Both the position numbers and the translations under genes were made by a program. Source: Hygrophila difformis (lineage: Eukaryota > Streptophyta > Magnoliopsida > Lamiales > Acanthaceae). Taken from it: 64,000 nucleotides of DNA. The stretch is from positions 40,016,890 through 40,080,889 of the forward strand of contig JAOANR010000001.1 in the NCBI GenBank assembly GCA_030278955.1, read 5' to 3'. Within the stretch, counting starts at the first letter, position 1, and each line of letters starts with the position of its first letter. Positions 33,367 to 45,061 of this stretch are shown here, piece after piece. The notes beneath the pieces were generated by a model. The model saw nothing but the letters and a program-made list of their open reading frames with translations, ran no database searches and was not told where the DNA came from.

Positions 33367-34362
33367 TTGTCTAAATGGCAGGTTCATGTCAACCTTCCAA
33401 CCAGGATGGACATGCTGCAAAAGATAGATGCCAGACTAGAGAGCATGGTTCGGAAAATGTGTAGCAAGTGCAGTAAGGTCGACGAGTCCAGGAGGGCGGC
33501 ACAGTTGGACTGCGGGCCCCTAAGGCTCCTAAACACTAATTACGGAAAAGAGCAAACTGAACAAGAATTTCCTGAGAAGTCAGATGACAGTGAAGAATAT
33601 TCCGAGAGACTTGATGTGGAAATCAGCACTGGGGACACGACTACTAACACTTTTGAGCAATACCCAAAGCCTCCAAGGGTAATCTTATCATTTTCTACTT
33701 AGGGAATAGCCCGAGATCTCAAGTGAATACATTGATCCAATTTGGGAGTATACTGAAGTTTTGAGACTGGACCAATATCAGTATCAGTATCATTTGCATT
33801 TGCTTGAAAAATCAATTTTGCCTGATAGAATGACTGCTGACTGTGGTCGAGTTCATTACACTGGAAAGATCCCAGTGAGTCACTTGTCTTATCTGGTCAA
33901 GTCATTTGGGTCAAAGGCTATCAAAGTGCACCTACGTGCCCGTCATTTTCCATTCTCTGACAAGAAAATTCCTTTTGATCATGAGCAATCTCCGCCAGTG
34001 ACACGTGTTGGATTTTCTAAAGTAGCGCAAGTGAAGAATAATCCAGGACCGTCTCCAATTCTTGAGAAATTTAAAGCTGCTTATCGAGGAACAATTACTA
34101 TTGCATCTGATGAAAACAATTATTGTTATAGGAAATTGAGGTCTGGAGCTGAGGGCGATCGCACCTTGGACGTCCTCTTAGAAGCTAAAACTGAGAAATA
34201 TATCTGCTCTCTGGAAAACAATTCTGATGATTTTTTTTTTCATTTTTTTTCTAGAATGATGCAAAAATATAAGATTTACCAGAGTCCGGTTTGTGCAGGT
34301 TTATCCCGCACGGTTGATCCGTCTCGAGTAATGACTCTTCCCGCTTTGGAGTCCAAAGCTTT
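33367..34362 (+). pseudogene. Captured host-gene-like coding fragments
   Basis: Two open frames with protein-like composition. 33367-33702 has KIDARLESMVRKMCSKCSKV and ends at a stop. 33761 to about 34362 has DRMTADCGRVHYTGKIPVSH, LSYLVKSFGSKAIKVHLRAR and SPILEKFKAAYRGTITIASD. Neither resembles gag, pol or env. The second frame runs on into the 3' LTR, so its end is not native. I do not recognise the parent gene. The pattern fits a non-autonomous retrotransposon that picked up cellular transcript sequence. Confidence 0.5.
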
Positions 34363-34377
34363 TGAAGGGAGAGAGGA
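34360..34377 (+). promoter_or_regulatory. Polypurine tract of the non-autonomous element
   Basis: TTTTGAAGGGAGAGAGGA, immediately before the TGCC start of the 3' LTR. Confidence 0.85.
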
Positions 34378-35468
34378 TGCCAGAAAAATCCGGACTAACC
34401 GAACCAATTATTCTATCCAGTCTAGCGAGGGTACAAAAGACCCGGCTAAATTAGAAGACCCAGGACCCATTAATCTGGGTCCTGTAATCTCGAACTGAGT
34501 CGGAAGACGAAGACCTCAAGATGCACTTACAGATCAAAATTAGCATAAAGATGTCAAGGAGGAGGGCCCCACCGTCACCGTCGTCATCGCCGTCGCCGTC
34601 ACCAGAAGTTTGCCGGAGCTCCGGCAAGTTTGCCGGAATCTGACCGGAATCTGGCTGGAAGTTCGCCGGCGAAACTGCAAGTCCAGGACCCTCGTCGCAA
34701 GCTGTATCCCACGTCGCAAGCCTCTTACCCGTCGCAAGACCAAGGCTCACGACGTGAGACACCCGTCGCAAGACCAAGGCTCACTACGTGAGACTCCCGT
34801 CGCAAGACCCCCTCTCATGACATGAGACCTCCCGTCAGAAGACTACCCTGTCGCAAGCCTTCTCTCTCACGAAGCAAGACCCCCGTTCACGACGTGTCTC
34901 CAAGCTTACGGCGGGCTTCCTCTAATTGTGCGTCCTTCACGTCGCCAGTCTCCTCCCTGTCGCAAGACGAAGCTTCACGACGTGATCAAGGCTCACGACG
35001 GGCAGATTCCAGTTTTGTTCTCTTTGTTCAAAATATTCCTAGGGTTGTTTAATTCCTGTTTTAGGTTGTTTAATGGGCTTGGTCTATATATATGACATTC
35101 CCCTCATTTGTAAGATATCTTTTGCTTATTGAATGAAATCAACTTCACTTTCAAAATATCAAACCGAGAGCATACTCCCTCTCGCACACCTTTGTATGTT
35201 TGTTGGGAAACATTCATCAACCTTGGACCGAAGCTACCATTGTTGATCATCAAACTGAGGCTCGAGTGGAATGATTGGGATGAGGTCAAAGTTTCTACAC
35301 TTAGGTTGCTTCCCCCGACGATTCTTGATGCGGTTTTGCTTTCTTATCCCTTTTATTTTCATTTTCGGTTCCACATCTTCATCCTTAATCTTCACCACCT
35401 TCTTAATCTTTCGCTTAATCATCTCTTAATCCATTTTAAGCAAGTTAGTAACCATGAGATCCATGGCA
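34378..35468 (+). repeat. 3' LTR of the non-autonomous element
   Basis: Same order as the 5' LTR: CACGACGTGAG/GTCGCAAG array (34690-35010), TATA box at 35084-35094, and the sequence up to CCATGGCA. The TSD CATAA follows. Confidence 0.88.
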
Positions 35469-35473
35469 CATAA

Positions 35474-36414
35474 CCATGAACAATGAGAGAGCACAGGTAG
35501 AGACATTCCTATGAGAAAATATTCGAACAAGCTTATTATTGTCCACAGAATTTGAAATAATAATCAATAACAGCCAACATCTCGACAAGAAATAGTTTGT
35601 GTTAGGAATTCGGATCCATCGGATCCTTCATTGGTGTCCCCTAATATCCTAAACTTGCAAAATCAAGCCACATGATAACACAAAAACAGTCAGTATCATT
35701 TAGGTTGAGAGAACCCCAAACATAAAATATATATCCAACAAGAGAACAGTGAAGACGATTCCTCAACCCAATCACACTTTCATTGCCCCCCCCCCCCCCA
35801 ATCCCATTTTGTGAGGACCACAAATAGAAGGTTTCCATAACACAAAAAGTGATAATGCGGAGGATGGCGCTTACCAACCGTTTTAACCAAAGATGAGAGG
35901 GAGGATCGATATTTAAATAGGGTTGAACATGAACTCCCTACCCTCATGGACCAGACCCACAATCAATGGTCCATCGATGAAAGTAAAAATTAATTACATG
36001 TCATTTACATTCATTTTTGTGTCCAAACATGGGAATTCCAATCACAATTAATGATAATTTGCATAAGGAACCGATTAAAATGCGCAATAATTAATACTAT
36101 ATTTTTTCGCCCGCTACACACGGGTGTTGAACTAATAGGACAGTATAAAATGAGAATATATTGTTTTTTGAATTACATGAGATTCAAAGTTATTTGCTTA
36201 AATAGTGGTTGGAATGCATGCAACAAAAAATTAAAAGGAAACTAAATGAGATAATAAGATGAATGAAGAAAATTCAAACCCAGGTGGACATAATATAAAA
36301 TAAATTATTTTTACTATTAAAAAATTAAATATATATAGTTTTATTTCATATCTAATATGATGAGAGCAAGTGGAAAATAAATACCCCTTAACTATTAAAA
36401 ATTAGAAAAAATTA
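35474..36414. other. Intergenic DNA
   Basis: No gene is supported. A C-run of about 12 bases near 35787 is likely imprecise in length. ORFs on either strand are short and not protein-like. Confidence 0.45.
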
Positions 36415-36619
36415 CTCCATCCGTCCCACTAATTATGTCTCACTTTTCTTTTTGGTTCGTCCCGCTACAATTGTCACATTTCCCTTTTTACAAAAAACTT
36501 ACTCCAAAAACATCAACTAAAATATCGCATCAACTAATTACTTCGCTTTATCACAGTAACTCATTATACCTAAAATATCGTGCCCAAAAAATGGGACGGT
36601 ATTACCGGAACTTATGGAG
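36415..36619. mobile_element. Stowaway-like MITE, degenerate
   Basis: Left end CTCCATCCGTCCCACT with TA before it. Right end TGGGACGGTATTACCGG...TTATGGAG with TA after it, so a short insertion interrupts the right terminal repeat. About 205 bp. Confidence 0.65.
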
Positions 36620-37029
36620 TATATTTTGCATTATTAATGTTCTAAAAAAGTATTATTTTACTCCCTAATATGTTGTACATTTTGACTATTATCCCCAAAG
36701 TTTTTAAAAAATACTTCTTATTTATACTTTTTTTTGTTATCTTTTTATCATTTAAAACATAAATTTTATTATGTAATAATATTTTTGCGATAAAAGTTGT
36801 CTATCATGAAATCCCTAAATTTGTTAAAATTAAGAGCCATATTCCTAACAATTTGTAGGTTGGTTATGTGAGGAAATAAGCCATCCAAACATTTCACCGC
36901 ATCACAAACGTTGAACCAGACAAAAATAAAGGTGGTTGGAAGATCCGAAAAGCATTTATGTGCGCAAAAAGAGCAAATTTTGCTCTGTTGGCCATACCAA
37001 CTTGTCACACTGCAGGGGAAAAAACACCC
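36620..37029. other. A+T-rich flank of the Sirevirus LTR
   Basis: A 79-codon minus-strand frame (36769-37008; SFCAHKCFSDLPTTFIFVWF) has some protein-like character but no recognisable relative. I leave it unassigned. Confidence 0.35.
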
Positions 37030-37950
37030 TGTTAGGTCCGTTTGCTAGGATAACCAGTAAACTAGTCCTGTAAAACTAGTTCAGACACCTTTCGTGGACA
37101 CATTAAACAGTTTTAATAATGATAAGCAGCGGAATATAAATAAACTGTGAAAGAACGAACTCAAGGTTTGTTGACCCAGTTCGGCACAAGCCTACATCTG
37201 GGTGATACCAATCCAGGAGATTTCACTACTTGTTTAACTTGATCCACAATTAAACAATAGTGATGTGAATTGCCCAACTCCGATCTCCAAGCGGTTCGAA
37301 TTGTCGACCCAAAGCACTCCTCCTGCCTTGGTGAAGATCTCCCCGACCTTCCTCCAATTCCTTGAAGGCTCCTCCTCCAAGTCACCCTTGGCCGAAACCT
37401 GTTGGCAATTTCTCCTTCACGAATGTAATCAATTAAGCTCGTGCAATGACGACTCCTCGAAAGGCTTGATTGAATTCGTCGACTTCAATCAAGAACACAG
37501 TAGCACAATCTCGATCAAGTCACCCGAGGAAGTGTTGATCGAAAATCTTCCTTCAATATGATATGATCATGAACACTGGAAGGAATATGAATCTCTGTCT
37601 CTCTATTAATTCAATAGCACAAGGGAGTGAGTGTGTAATGTGAGCCGTAAGCATTTAATCCCTTGGCCGGCCTATTTGAAGAGAGACCACAATCCTCCAT
37701 TCCAAGGTAAGATCTTCTTACCATAATTATACCGATCCTTGGAATGGAGTTGCCCGGATTAGGAGATCTTGATTTCCAAACTTCTTGAGCACAAACTGGG
37801 CAAGAATCAGCTGACCGTTGGAGATGATCTTCATGTATATTCGTCAGCTACCCTTTCTATAAATAGTTTGTCGAACATGATCTGAGGTGGTTCGCCAAAG
37901 TAGTCTAGACATCGGTTGTGAACACATTTGCTCAAAACCGGTTCCCAACA
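37030..37950 (-). mobile_element. 3' LTR of a Sirevirus (Ty1/copia), 921 bp
   Basis: On the minus strand it starts TGTTGGGAACCGG and ends ...GGACCTAACA. It abuts the purine tract at 37951-37967. The 5' partner LTR is not in the window. Confidence 0.88.
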
Positions 37951-37967
37951 ATCTCCCCCTTTTTGGC
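37951..37967 (-). promoter_or_regulatory. Sirevirus polypurine tract
   Basis: Minus strand GCCAAAAAGGGGGAGAT followed by TGTTGGG. This conserved junction is a Sirevirus marker. Confidence 0.88.
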
Positions 37968-38398
37968 AGAATGTGGGCCAGTATATGAGTTGATCCAACC
38001 GATGTCTAAGCAATTTACACAAGAACAAAAAAGAAGAATTGTTTCCCATTTAGTCCCAACCACCGATTACAATTTTTTCCCGAATCAAGACAAACTATTC
38101 TAATGCTCCGTACAAATAAGCCTATCCATTTAATCTAGGAGCATTCACATCAAAACAGGCACATGGCAATAAAACCAAATAAGGCAAGAAAGATCACAAT
38201 TTAATTATTACAGGCCATAGTGCAATTGTCAAAAAACAGTCAAAAACAGTTCACAAAAGTAGTTCAAGAAAAAAAAAATTACACTTCAGCAGTAGCGGCG
38301 CAGACTCCCCCTTCTCCTAGTGCTTTCCAGAGGAACCGATCATCGGTTAAATCAACTGAACTCCTCCTCTGGCGCACATTTTGCCCAAAAAGGGCAAA

Positions 38399-40420
38399 TC
38401 ACTCTGATTCATCAGAGGAATCCACATCAGAATCCCCAGACTCCTCCTCTGGATTGGTATCCAACTCCTTTTCTTCATCCGACCACACGTCAGGAAGCTG
38501 TCTGAACAGCTTTTCAGCAGCTTGAACACGAGTGTGCACTTGAAATTCTAGTGCTTGAAGATGGTTGATGTGGTCGGTGAGTTCATCACGCAGCATGGAG
38601 AAGGCATCTTTGGCAGGGATCATTCCTCCAGGTCCAGCCAAATCAGGCTTCTTCTTTGCAAGTGTCGAGGAGAGTTTGAAATCCGCAATGTCCTCAAGAC
38701 GATCATGTTTGCTTCCAAGTATGTGGAGATGCTGGAGGAATCGGTTCAGGGCCCTGGCTTTGAGTTCGAACAGCTCTTCATGTGCATAGCTGAGTTCAAA
38801 CCAGGGGCTTTTGGTTTTGAGGACGTCAGCGCTCAGGTTTGCATAGAAATGCCTAACTAGCTGTCCTTTGTACTGCTTGATCTCCATTCCCCAGAATAGT
38901 AGAGACCTTTCCTCCAAGTATTTGTGCCATCCCATTTCCTCATATCTTGCAGCAGCAAACCGAATTTCTAGATGCACATTCATCCTTTCCAGAACAGTTG
39001 TGAAATATTTCTCGGACACTTCATAGTAGAAGGCAGTGGATATGGCATTCCCTGCGTCAATGATCTCTGGTTCATGATCCTCAGAAGAGGATTCGGCAAT
39101 CTTCCGCTTCTTTGATCCAGTAGCTTTGACAGATCCTTCAGGTTCAGAATGAGTCCGCTTCTTTGGTTCGGATTCCTTTGGTGAACGTCTTGCAGGTGGA
39201 GTTGGTTCTCGAATTTCAGTCTGCGGTTCCTCCTCTTCCATGTGATCAGGTTCGACACCTTCTTCAGCTTTTTCCTCAGATTCTTCTTCTTCCTCTTCGG
39301 ATCCTTCTTCCTCGGACTCTTCCTCCTTGCTTTGAGTGTCTTGAGATCCCAATTCCTCGGACTGATCTTCAGTGGGATTCTCCCCCTTAGTTGGGCCAAG
39401 GGCATTCTCCTGAAGATGTTCAGTGTCACCTCCGGACTCCTTCTAATCATCCTTGGAGCTTGAGGAATCATCGACCTCCTCTTCTTCTTCCTGCTCAATT
39501 TCAGTGTGAACAGGTTCTTTGGCTGGAGCAATTTGTTCAGGTTCCTTCCTCAGGACATGCTTCCTCTTCTGACTTGCGGTCCAGGCAATCTCTTAGGTAA
39601 TTTCATTAACAGCATCATTCCTTTCGTCATCTCTGATGTCGGTCATGGATTCATCTCCGGAGCTTTCATCATCTGCCTCTTGCACATAGTGTGAGTCAAG
39701 TTCTTCTTCATCAAGTTGTTCAGTTACCGGTTCCGACACCTTGGGTGGACTGGTTTGAGTCACTGTGGTAGTAATCTGCAATGGTTCTTCAGGATTTTCC
39801 ACCATTGTCGTGTTGGGAGTAGGATCAGACACAGCACTTGGTTGCACAACCGCCTTCTTCGCTGGAGTTTTCTTCACGGGCTCTGTAGTGGACACCTTGG
39901 ATGCATCCTTGGGTGCGGGATCAGCAACTTTAGCGGGCACGTCTGCTTCGGTGATCTGACCAGATCCCATTGAGGGAATGTTCGCCAGAATAGAATCCAG
40001 GGGTTCTAGTGCTTTGGCGAGGTCTACCTGAACTCGTTCACTGATTGAGGCATTCTTCTTAGCAACGGATTTCTCTCGAGTTTTTGTGGTGGAAACAGCT
40101 TTTTCTTTCATCTTTTGGGCTTCGACTTCTGTTTGCTTCATGGTATTGGCTCCGGCAACTTCGGATCGAATGTCAAGAGGATCTCGAACAACAATAGTGG
40201 TACCCTTCTCTCCGGTAGTGGAAGGAGATGAAGAAGGGAATGGAACAACAACAAGAGATGGGGTTTCAGAGATGGTCTGCTCCACAATCGCCTTTTGAAC
40301 AGCTTTGGCACGTCCCTTGGCACTGGATTCCTCAGGGGATATCACCTTCTCACTTCCTTTGGATGAAGTAGGGGTGGGGTCTTGTGATTTCGAACTTCGG
40401 CTCCCGCGAGTTCTCACCAT
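38399..40420 (-). pseudogene. Sirevirus extra ORF downstream of pol (env-like position), two stops
   Basis: Start chosen at 40420 (MVRTRGSRSSKSQ), typical of Sirevirus downstream ORFs. The frame runs to 38399 with in-frame stops at about 39595-39593 and 39445-39443. The first half is Ser/Thr/Lys/Pro-rich. The middle has a Glu/Ser acidic tract, then a basic patch (PKKRTHSEPEG). The last 230 residues are a globular helical domain (YYEVSEKYFTTVLERMNVHL, GWHKYLEERSLLFWGMEIKQ) with an acidic tail. No signal peptide or membrane span is apparent, so an envelope role is not supported. It lies between RNase H and the 3' LTR, as expected. Confidence 0.78.
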
Positions 40421-40887
40421 TGCTGCTGAAAAGAAAAACCTTTTTGACAAGAACAAGTGAAGAACAAAAGAATTTTTTAAAAGTATAAGATGGGAGTTTT
40501 ATGGAGAGAGAGAATTAGGAAATATGGAAGCACGATCAAGGGAGATATGGACACAGTTTTGAAGGGAAACTTCCTTTGTTTGAAATTGGAATGAGAATCA
40601 CGGTTACCAAAACGGTAATGATCACTATTTTGAATAGTTGTGTGCGGATAACCGTTCCCGCCGATCTTCTTCCCTGGACGTGTCATGATGGGCTGTCAAA
40701 TCAAATTCAAAAATAACTCCTACCAATTTGAATTATAACCATGGTTTCTTGGTGATCTGCAAAGATTCCTTTCCAAACAAGTTAGTATAGAATAAAATAT
40801 TTAAGGAAATAATATATATATATATGGCTAACCAAAAAATGAAAATTTGCTAAAATAAAAAAACTTATTCCAAAATTTTCGGGATTC

Positions 40888-41480
40888 TTAGGAGATCGTG
40901 CATAATCCGAGATCTCTCCTCAATTTTTCGAATCTTTCTTGATCTAGTGCCTTAGTGAAAATATCCGCATGTTGCTCAGTAGTTCCGAAATGTTGGATGG
41001 ACACAATTCCTTCTTCAACAAGATCTCTTATGAAGTGGTGTCTGAGCTCAATATGCTTGGTTCTCCCATGTTGAACTGGATTTTTTGAGATGTTGATTGC
41101 ACTCATGTTGTCACATAGTATAGTGAGGACTTCTTGATCAATTCCATAATCTTTTGTTTCATCCATAGCAATTGTGCACAACAACTTCCAGCTGCAATGT
41201 ATTCGGCTTCAGCAGTTGAGAGAGAGATGGAACTTTGTTTCTTGCTGTACCAACAGACTAGGTTGGTTCCGATGTAGAAGCACCCTCCGGTTGTGCTTTT
41301 TCTATCGTCCGCATCACCTGCCCAATCTGCATCACTATAACCAAGTAGTGAAAGATTAGATTCTTTGAAATACCATATACCAAGATCACTTGTTCCAGAG
41401 ACATATTTGATCACTCTTTTGGCAGCTTTCAAATGTGATTCCTTGGGATCGGTGAAGCTTTGAGGTAAAACCCACTGCAA
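40888..41480 (-). pseudogene. Ty1/copia RNase H, 5'-truncated
   Basis: The C-terminal end of a copia polyprotein: SHLKAAKRVIKYVSGTSDLG, YSDADWAGDADDRKSTTGGC, SLSTAEAEYIAAGSCCAQLL, then, after a frameshift near 41150, ILCDNMSAINISKNPVQHGR, HIELRHHFIRDLVEEG and HADIFTKALDQERFEKLR. The catalytic Asp, Glu and Asp set is visible. Upstream sequence is cut at 41480 by the LTR that follows; gag, integrase and RT of this copy are absent from the window. Confidence 0.88.
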
Positions 41481-44400
41481 TGCCCCCCGACAGCCTTTAC
41501 ACTATAATCCTATAGGACTGTTAAAGAGCTTGCCTAATTTTTCCTACCGAAAGCGCACGGTATCAAGCTGCAATATTTATTTTTATTGTCGGGATCGTTC
41601 ATTAGAGAGTTACACGATAGAAGCGTTTTAATAGGATTATTAGTTCTAGAACCTGTATCTGCTCTTGGTTTAAGGATGGTGTAATGATGACTACTAAGAA
41701 TTTAATGCTAAAATGTAAATGCATAAAGCTGTAAACGGTAATAAAAAAAAAATTGAAATGATGTCGAGTGTTGTGATTATGTTCATGAGTTTAAAATAAT
41801 ACGGACCAAATCAAATAAACGAACTAAGAATATGATGAGAGTATCATACTTCAATGGTTAAAACAAAATGAAAGTTTATTGAGACAGACAAATCCTTTAT
41901 GCAACTTAATCAAATCTTCATGTCTTAAATCACTTCCCAAGACAGGTACTTGTGATTCAGTGTCATGACATTCTAAGCACTGAAATCATAGGATACCGTC
42001 ATCGCAGAATGATCGGTCATACTCATTCTGTGACAAAAGCTTTTTAGAACTGTCACTTAATCTATTTCTTTCGGACTCAGATTAAGCCTTTGACAACTCA
42101 AGGTCACTTCTAAATCATCTTATATTCATCTAAACTTGAAGTTGTTCTTTTTATTACTCTGAATCAAACTGATCTCATGACCCTATGTTGGATGTCCTCT
42201 ACAAGAAGTGAAAAAAACAAGTATTTAAATCTATCATCCAATGTTTTCATAAGACTTGTATCCTCAGAGTAATTCCTTCAAGTATTTGTAAGAAGTAATA
42301 GTCCTGTAAGTATATCAAGATGAAATTGCTATTCAAAATCCTTGACTTATCCAGACCACTCAGATTCATATAGATGCTTTAGCTTGAGAAATCTCTGTAA
42401 ACAATTCCAAAATACCCATGATTTAACTCAGGATTAGTAGGACTGTAGAAAGAATACTTAATCTCCTACCCATAGCATATAGTGGAACTATAAAGCTATG
42501 AACCCTGGAAATTAATCTTCCTAAGACTCCACTAATTATTAGGACAAAAGATGGTTTTTGAAACACCTTTCCCTTTTAAGCGACAGGTACTAAATGCCCA
42601 ACTAAAGAACAAGTTTGTTCTTCATTAACCTGAGTAAATAATGATTGAGAAAACTTATATCATCATCTTCCTCAATGTACTAATGAAAATAGTAATATGA
42701 AACTACAGATATGAATTATGAGTCTGTAATTATGAAGTAAGATCACTCATCATGAACCGAGAAATATCCCAAAATATTATATGTATAGGTAGTATTATAT
42801 GTATAAAGAAACGATGAGGGTTCTGAATCCTCTTAATCAAAATGATAGAGTGTTTCCAAAGTATACACTGGAAACTAGACAGAATTAGGAAATCACTTTC
42901 CTATGAAAAAGATTTAAGAAATAATTCTGCAAAATAGGTGTCCAAACTAGCTCGCAGTAACTAATTTGGGTTTCAAACTATGAACATTCCAATTTTCCGC
43001 ACACTATGTCTGTACAGCGTGGAGGGAGTTAATATTCAAAGAATGTTCCTCAGATTTTGTTTATACAAAGAACTAAATGCCTCGCAGTAATTTATGTAAG
43101 AATGCGGCGAGGTATCCAATTCCTACTTATAAGATAGGGGTTGTATATGTATAAGAAGTAGAAGTGAGTAGTTGATGCCCCAAGAAATGGGTATCAATTC
43201 TGATGCTATTATAAGTTGATTCTCTCGCTTTGTCGAAATGACATCGCGAGAGTATTGAAATAGCCTCTCTTAAAACACAGTTATCTGGATATATCCTCGC
43301 ATCATCTTTTAGGATGAAGCGTGGCTTTATCCTTATGCGAAGTAAATGATCAAGTCTTATAACTGTCATAACTACCCTCTGGAATTTCTGTTCAGGAAAT
43401 AATGAGTACAGAACCGCTCACATCCAAATTCGTAAACTTAGAGTTGTTAATTCTTAAAGATTATCATGCGATGATTAACATTGCATGGGTCTTTAGGAAC
43501 CTTTTGGAGTTCTGAACATTAATCTCTGTGATTTCTCCCGAATTTGTGATCAAGACATAATATCAACAGAAAATCGATTGAATTCACAATTCTGCCAGTT
43601 CATACCTAACTCGGTTACAATATTCAAACTTCTTGTGTAATTAGAACGAACAAATTACGAATTTAAGATATGAAAGTATTATGATCTTCGAGAATCAAAT
43701 TATCGATGTGATGCAAATTCCAAAAAGTGAACATTGTAGTTGAGGTTTATACTTCTCTGAAACAGAATTGAGAAATGAAAATTGAAACCAGAAAGATAAG
43801 AAATGCACGATTTGATAACCGATCATTCTTCATGTATCTTGAATAGCAAAGAATTAAAAATGAATACACCTGGAAATCTGATTACAATCAGAATAATGCA
43901 AAGGTGAGCGAAGAAGTCGGAAGTTAGATGGTGATCGTCGTGATGGATGAACAAGCATTCCGTTAGCAATTCTTCTTCCAGGGTATCCTCAAACTAATCT
44001 ACTAAAAATATTCTGAAGAAAATCTACTGCGAAATTGAATTACAAATCTAAAGAACTTAAGTAAATTGCAGTGAAACGTAAACCCTAGCTAACCTACCTA
44101 CTGAATTCTAAAAGTGAACTGGAGAATAAAATTGAGCTATTCTCTTCAATCTCCCGCTACTTGAGCTGATCCCCCAAGGGTCTTATTTATAGATGGGCGT
44201 TGTAACTACTTCAGCCTTGGATGATAACCGCTCGCATCAGAATAGCTCTCCTCTCGCTTTGTCCAGTTCCTTCAAAGCGAGAGTCAGAAATGTAATTATC
44301 TTTCTTGACAAGGCGAGATCTCACAGTTTCTTCAAAGAGTTTGCTTCTCACCATAATATCTAAAGCTTCCTGTCTTGCACAGACTTTCTTTCCTCGTGAT

Positions 44401-44776
44401 GTCAAATAATCATCGCGTGGACTTCAGCGTCTGAACATTTTCCTTAGATCTTTTCCTGATTTCGTATGTAAGTCCTCACACCATTCCTTCTCTTTCCTCG
44501 CTATGTCTTTTTCCATCTTCTGCTGCTTTCCAGCTTAACTTCCTGCTAAATGACAAAGCGTGAGTCAGTTCAAACATAGCGTGCGAGACTTGCAATGAAA
44601 ACTTAGAATTTCAAGCCATTTTCAGTGTAATTCCAACTTCTTCACAATCTTAGTTCTTCTTCCATCTTTTCTGATCTTCGATGATTATTCATTAAAAACT
44701 AATGGAATTAAGAACAAAAGATCATCATTAAGACACTAAATTGGACGCAAATGATAGTCATAAAAGACTGTCATCA
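41481..44776 (-). mobile_element. LTR of a second Athila-type element, about 3.3 kb
   Basis: Starts TGCCCCCCGACAGCC inside the copia RNase H; ends ...GACTGTCATCA beside a purine tract. The U5 side (GAAAGCGCACGGTATCAAGC, GGGATCGTTCATTAGAG) matches the same zone of LTR 1 (9345-9415), showing common ancestry. Minus-strand TATA box at 44184-44195. CTCGCTTTGT palindromes occur at 43215-43250 and 44230-44600. The remainder is non-coding. Confidence 0.75.
44184..44195 (-). promoter_or_regulatory. LTR TATA box (second Athila-type LTR)
   Basis: Minus strand CTATAAATAAGA. The palindrome cluster sits on its upstream side. Confidence 0.45.
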
Positions 44777-45061
44777 CCATCCTCACATTTAGAAACACTT
44801 GTCCTCAAGTGGTAGCAAAACTTGTAAAGTTTCAAAGAGTAAGTCCAATTAGTGGCTCCCAGGATTTAGATGTTCATGTAAGATTCTACTGGATCACTAC
44901 CTTCTCTTTTCCAACTATCTCAAGCTCAACTCTTTCAACTGATTGATGCTTCATACCTAACTTCAAATTCACCAGATTTCATGAAAACATTAACAAAAGT
45001 GATTTGCATTTATGTGAATTATTGTTCTGCTCCTTAGTTAGTCAGATTTCTCTTCTCACGC
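44777..45061 (-). promoter_or_regulatory. Polypurine tract and 3' non-coding part of the second Athila-type element
   Basis: Minus strand TTCTAAATGTGAGGATGG precedes the LTR start TGATGACAG. Just upstream lies CACTTGAGGACAAGTG, a palindrome-like version of the 'GAGGAC' box common before Athila LTRs. Confidence 0.6.

Larger units (their letters stand above)
29951..35468 (+). mobile_element. Non-autonomous LTR retrotransposon, complete ends, 5.5 kb
   Basis: The 5-bp target duplication CATAA sits at 29946-29950 and 35469-35473. LTRs are 29951-31131 and 34378-35468, both TGCC...GGCA. The initiator-tRNA-Met type PBS (TGGTATCAGAGC) is at 31144-31155 and a purine tract (GAAGGGAGAGAGGA) ends at 34377. 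No gag or pol is present; the interior holds a nested MITE and gene-like fragments. It must have been moved by another element's proteins. Confidence 0.9.

Noticed and set aside
36769..37008. 79-codon minus-strand ORF beside the Sirevirus LTR
   Set aside because: Somewhat protein-like but too short, with no recognised relative and no gene context.
38220..39694. Plus-strand Ser/Leu/Phe-rich ORFs
   Set aside because: Antisense shadows of the acidic Sirevirus downstream ORF.
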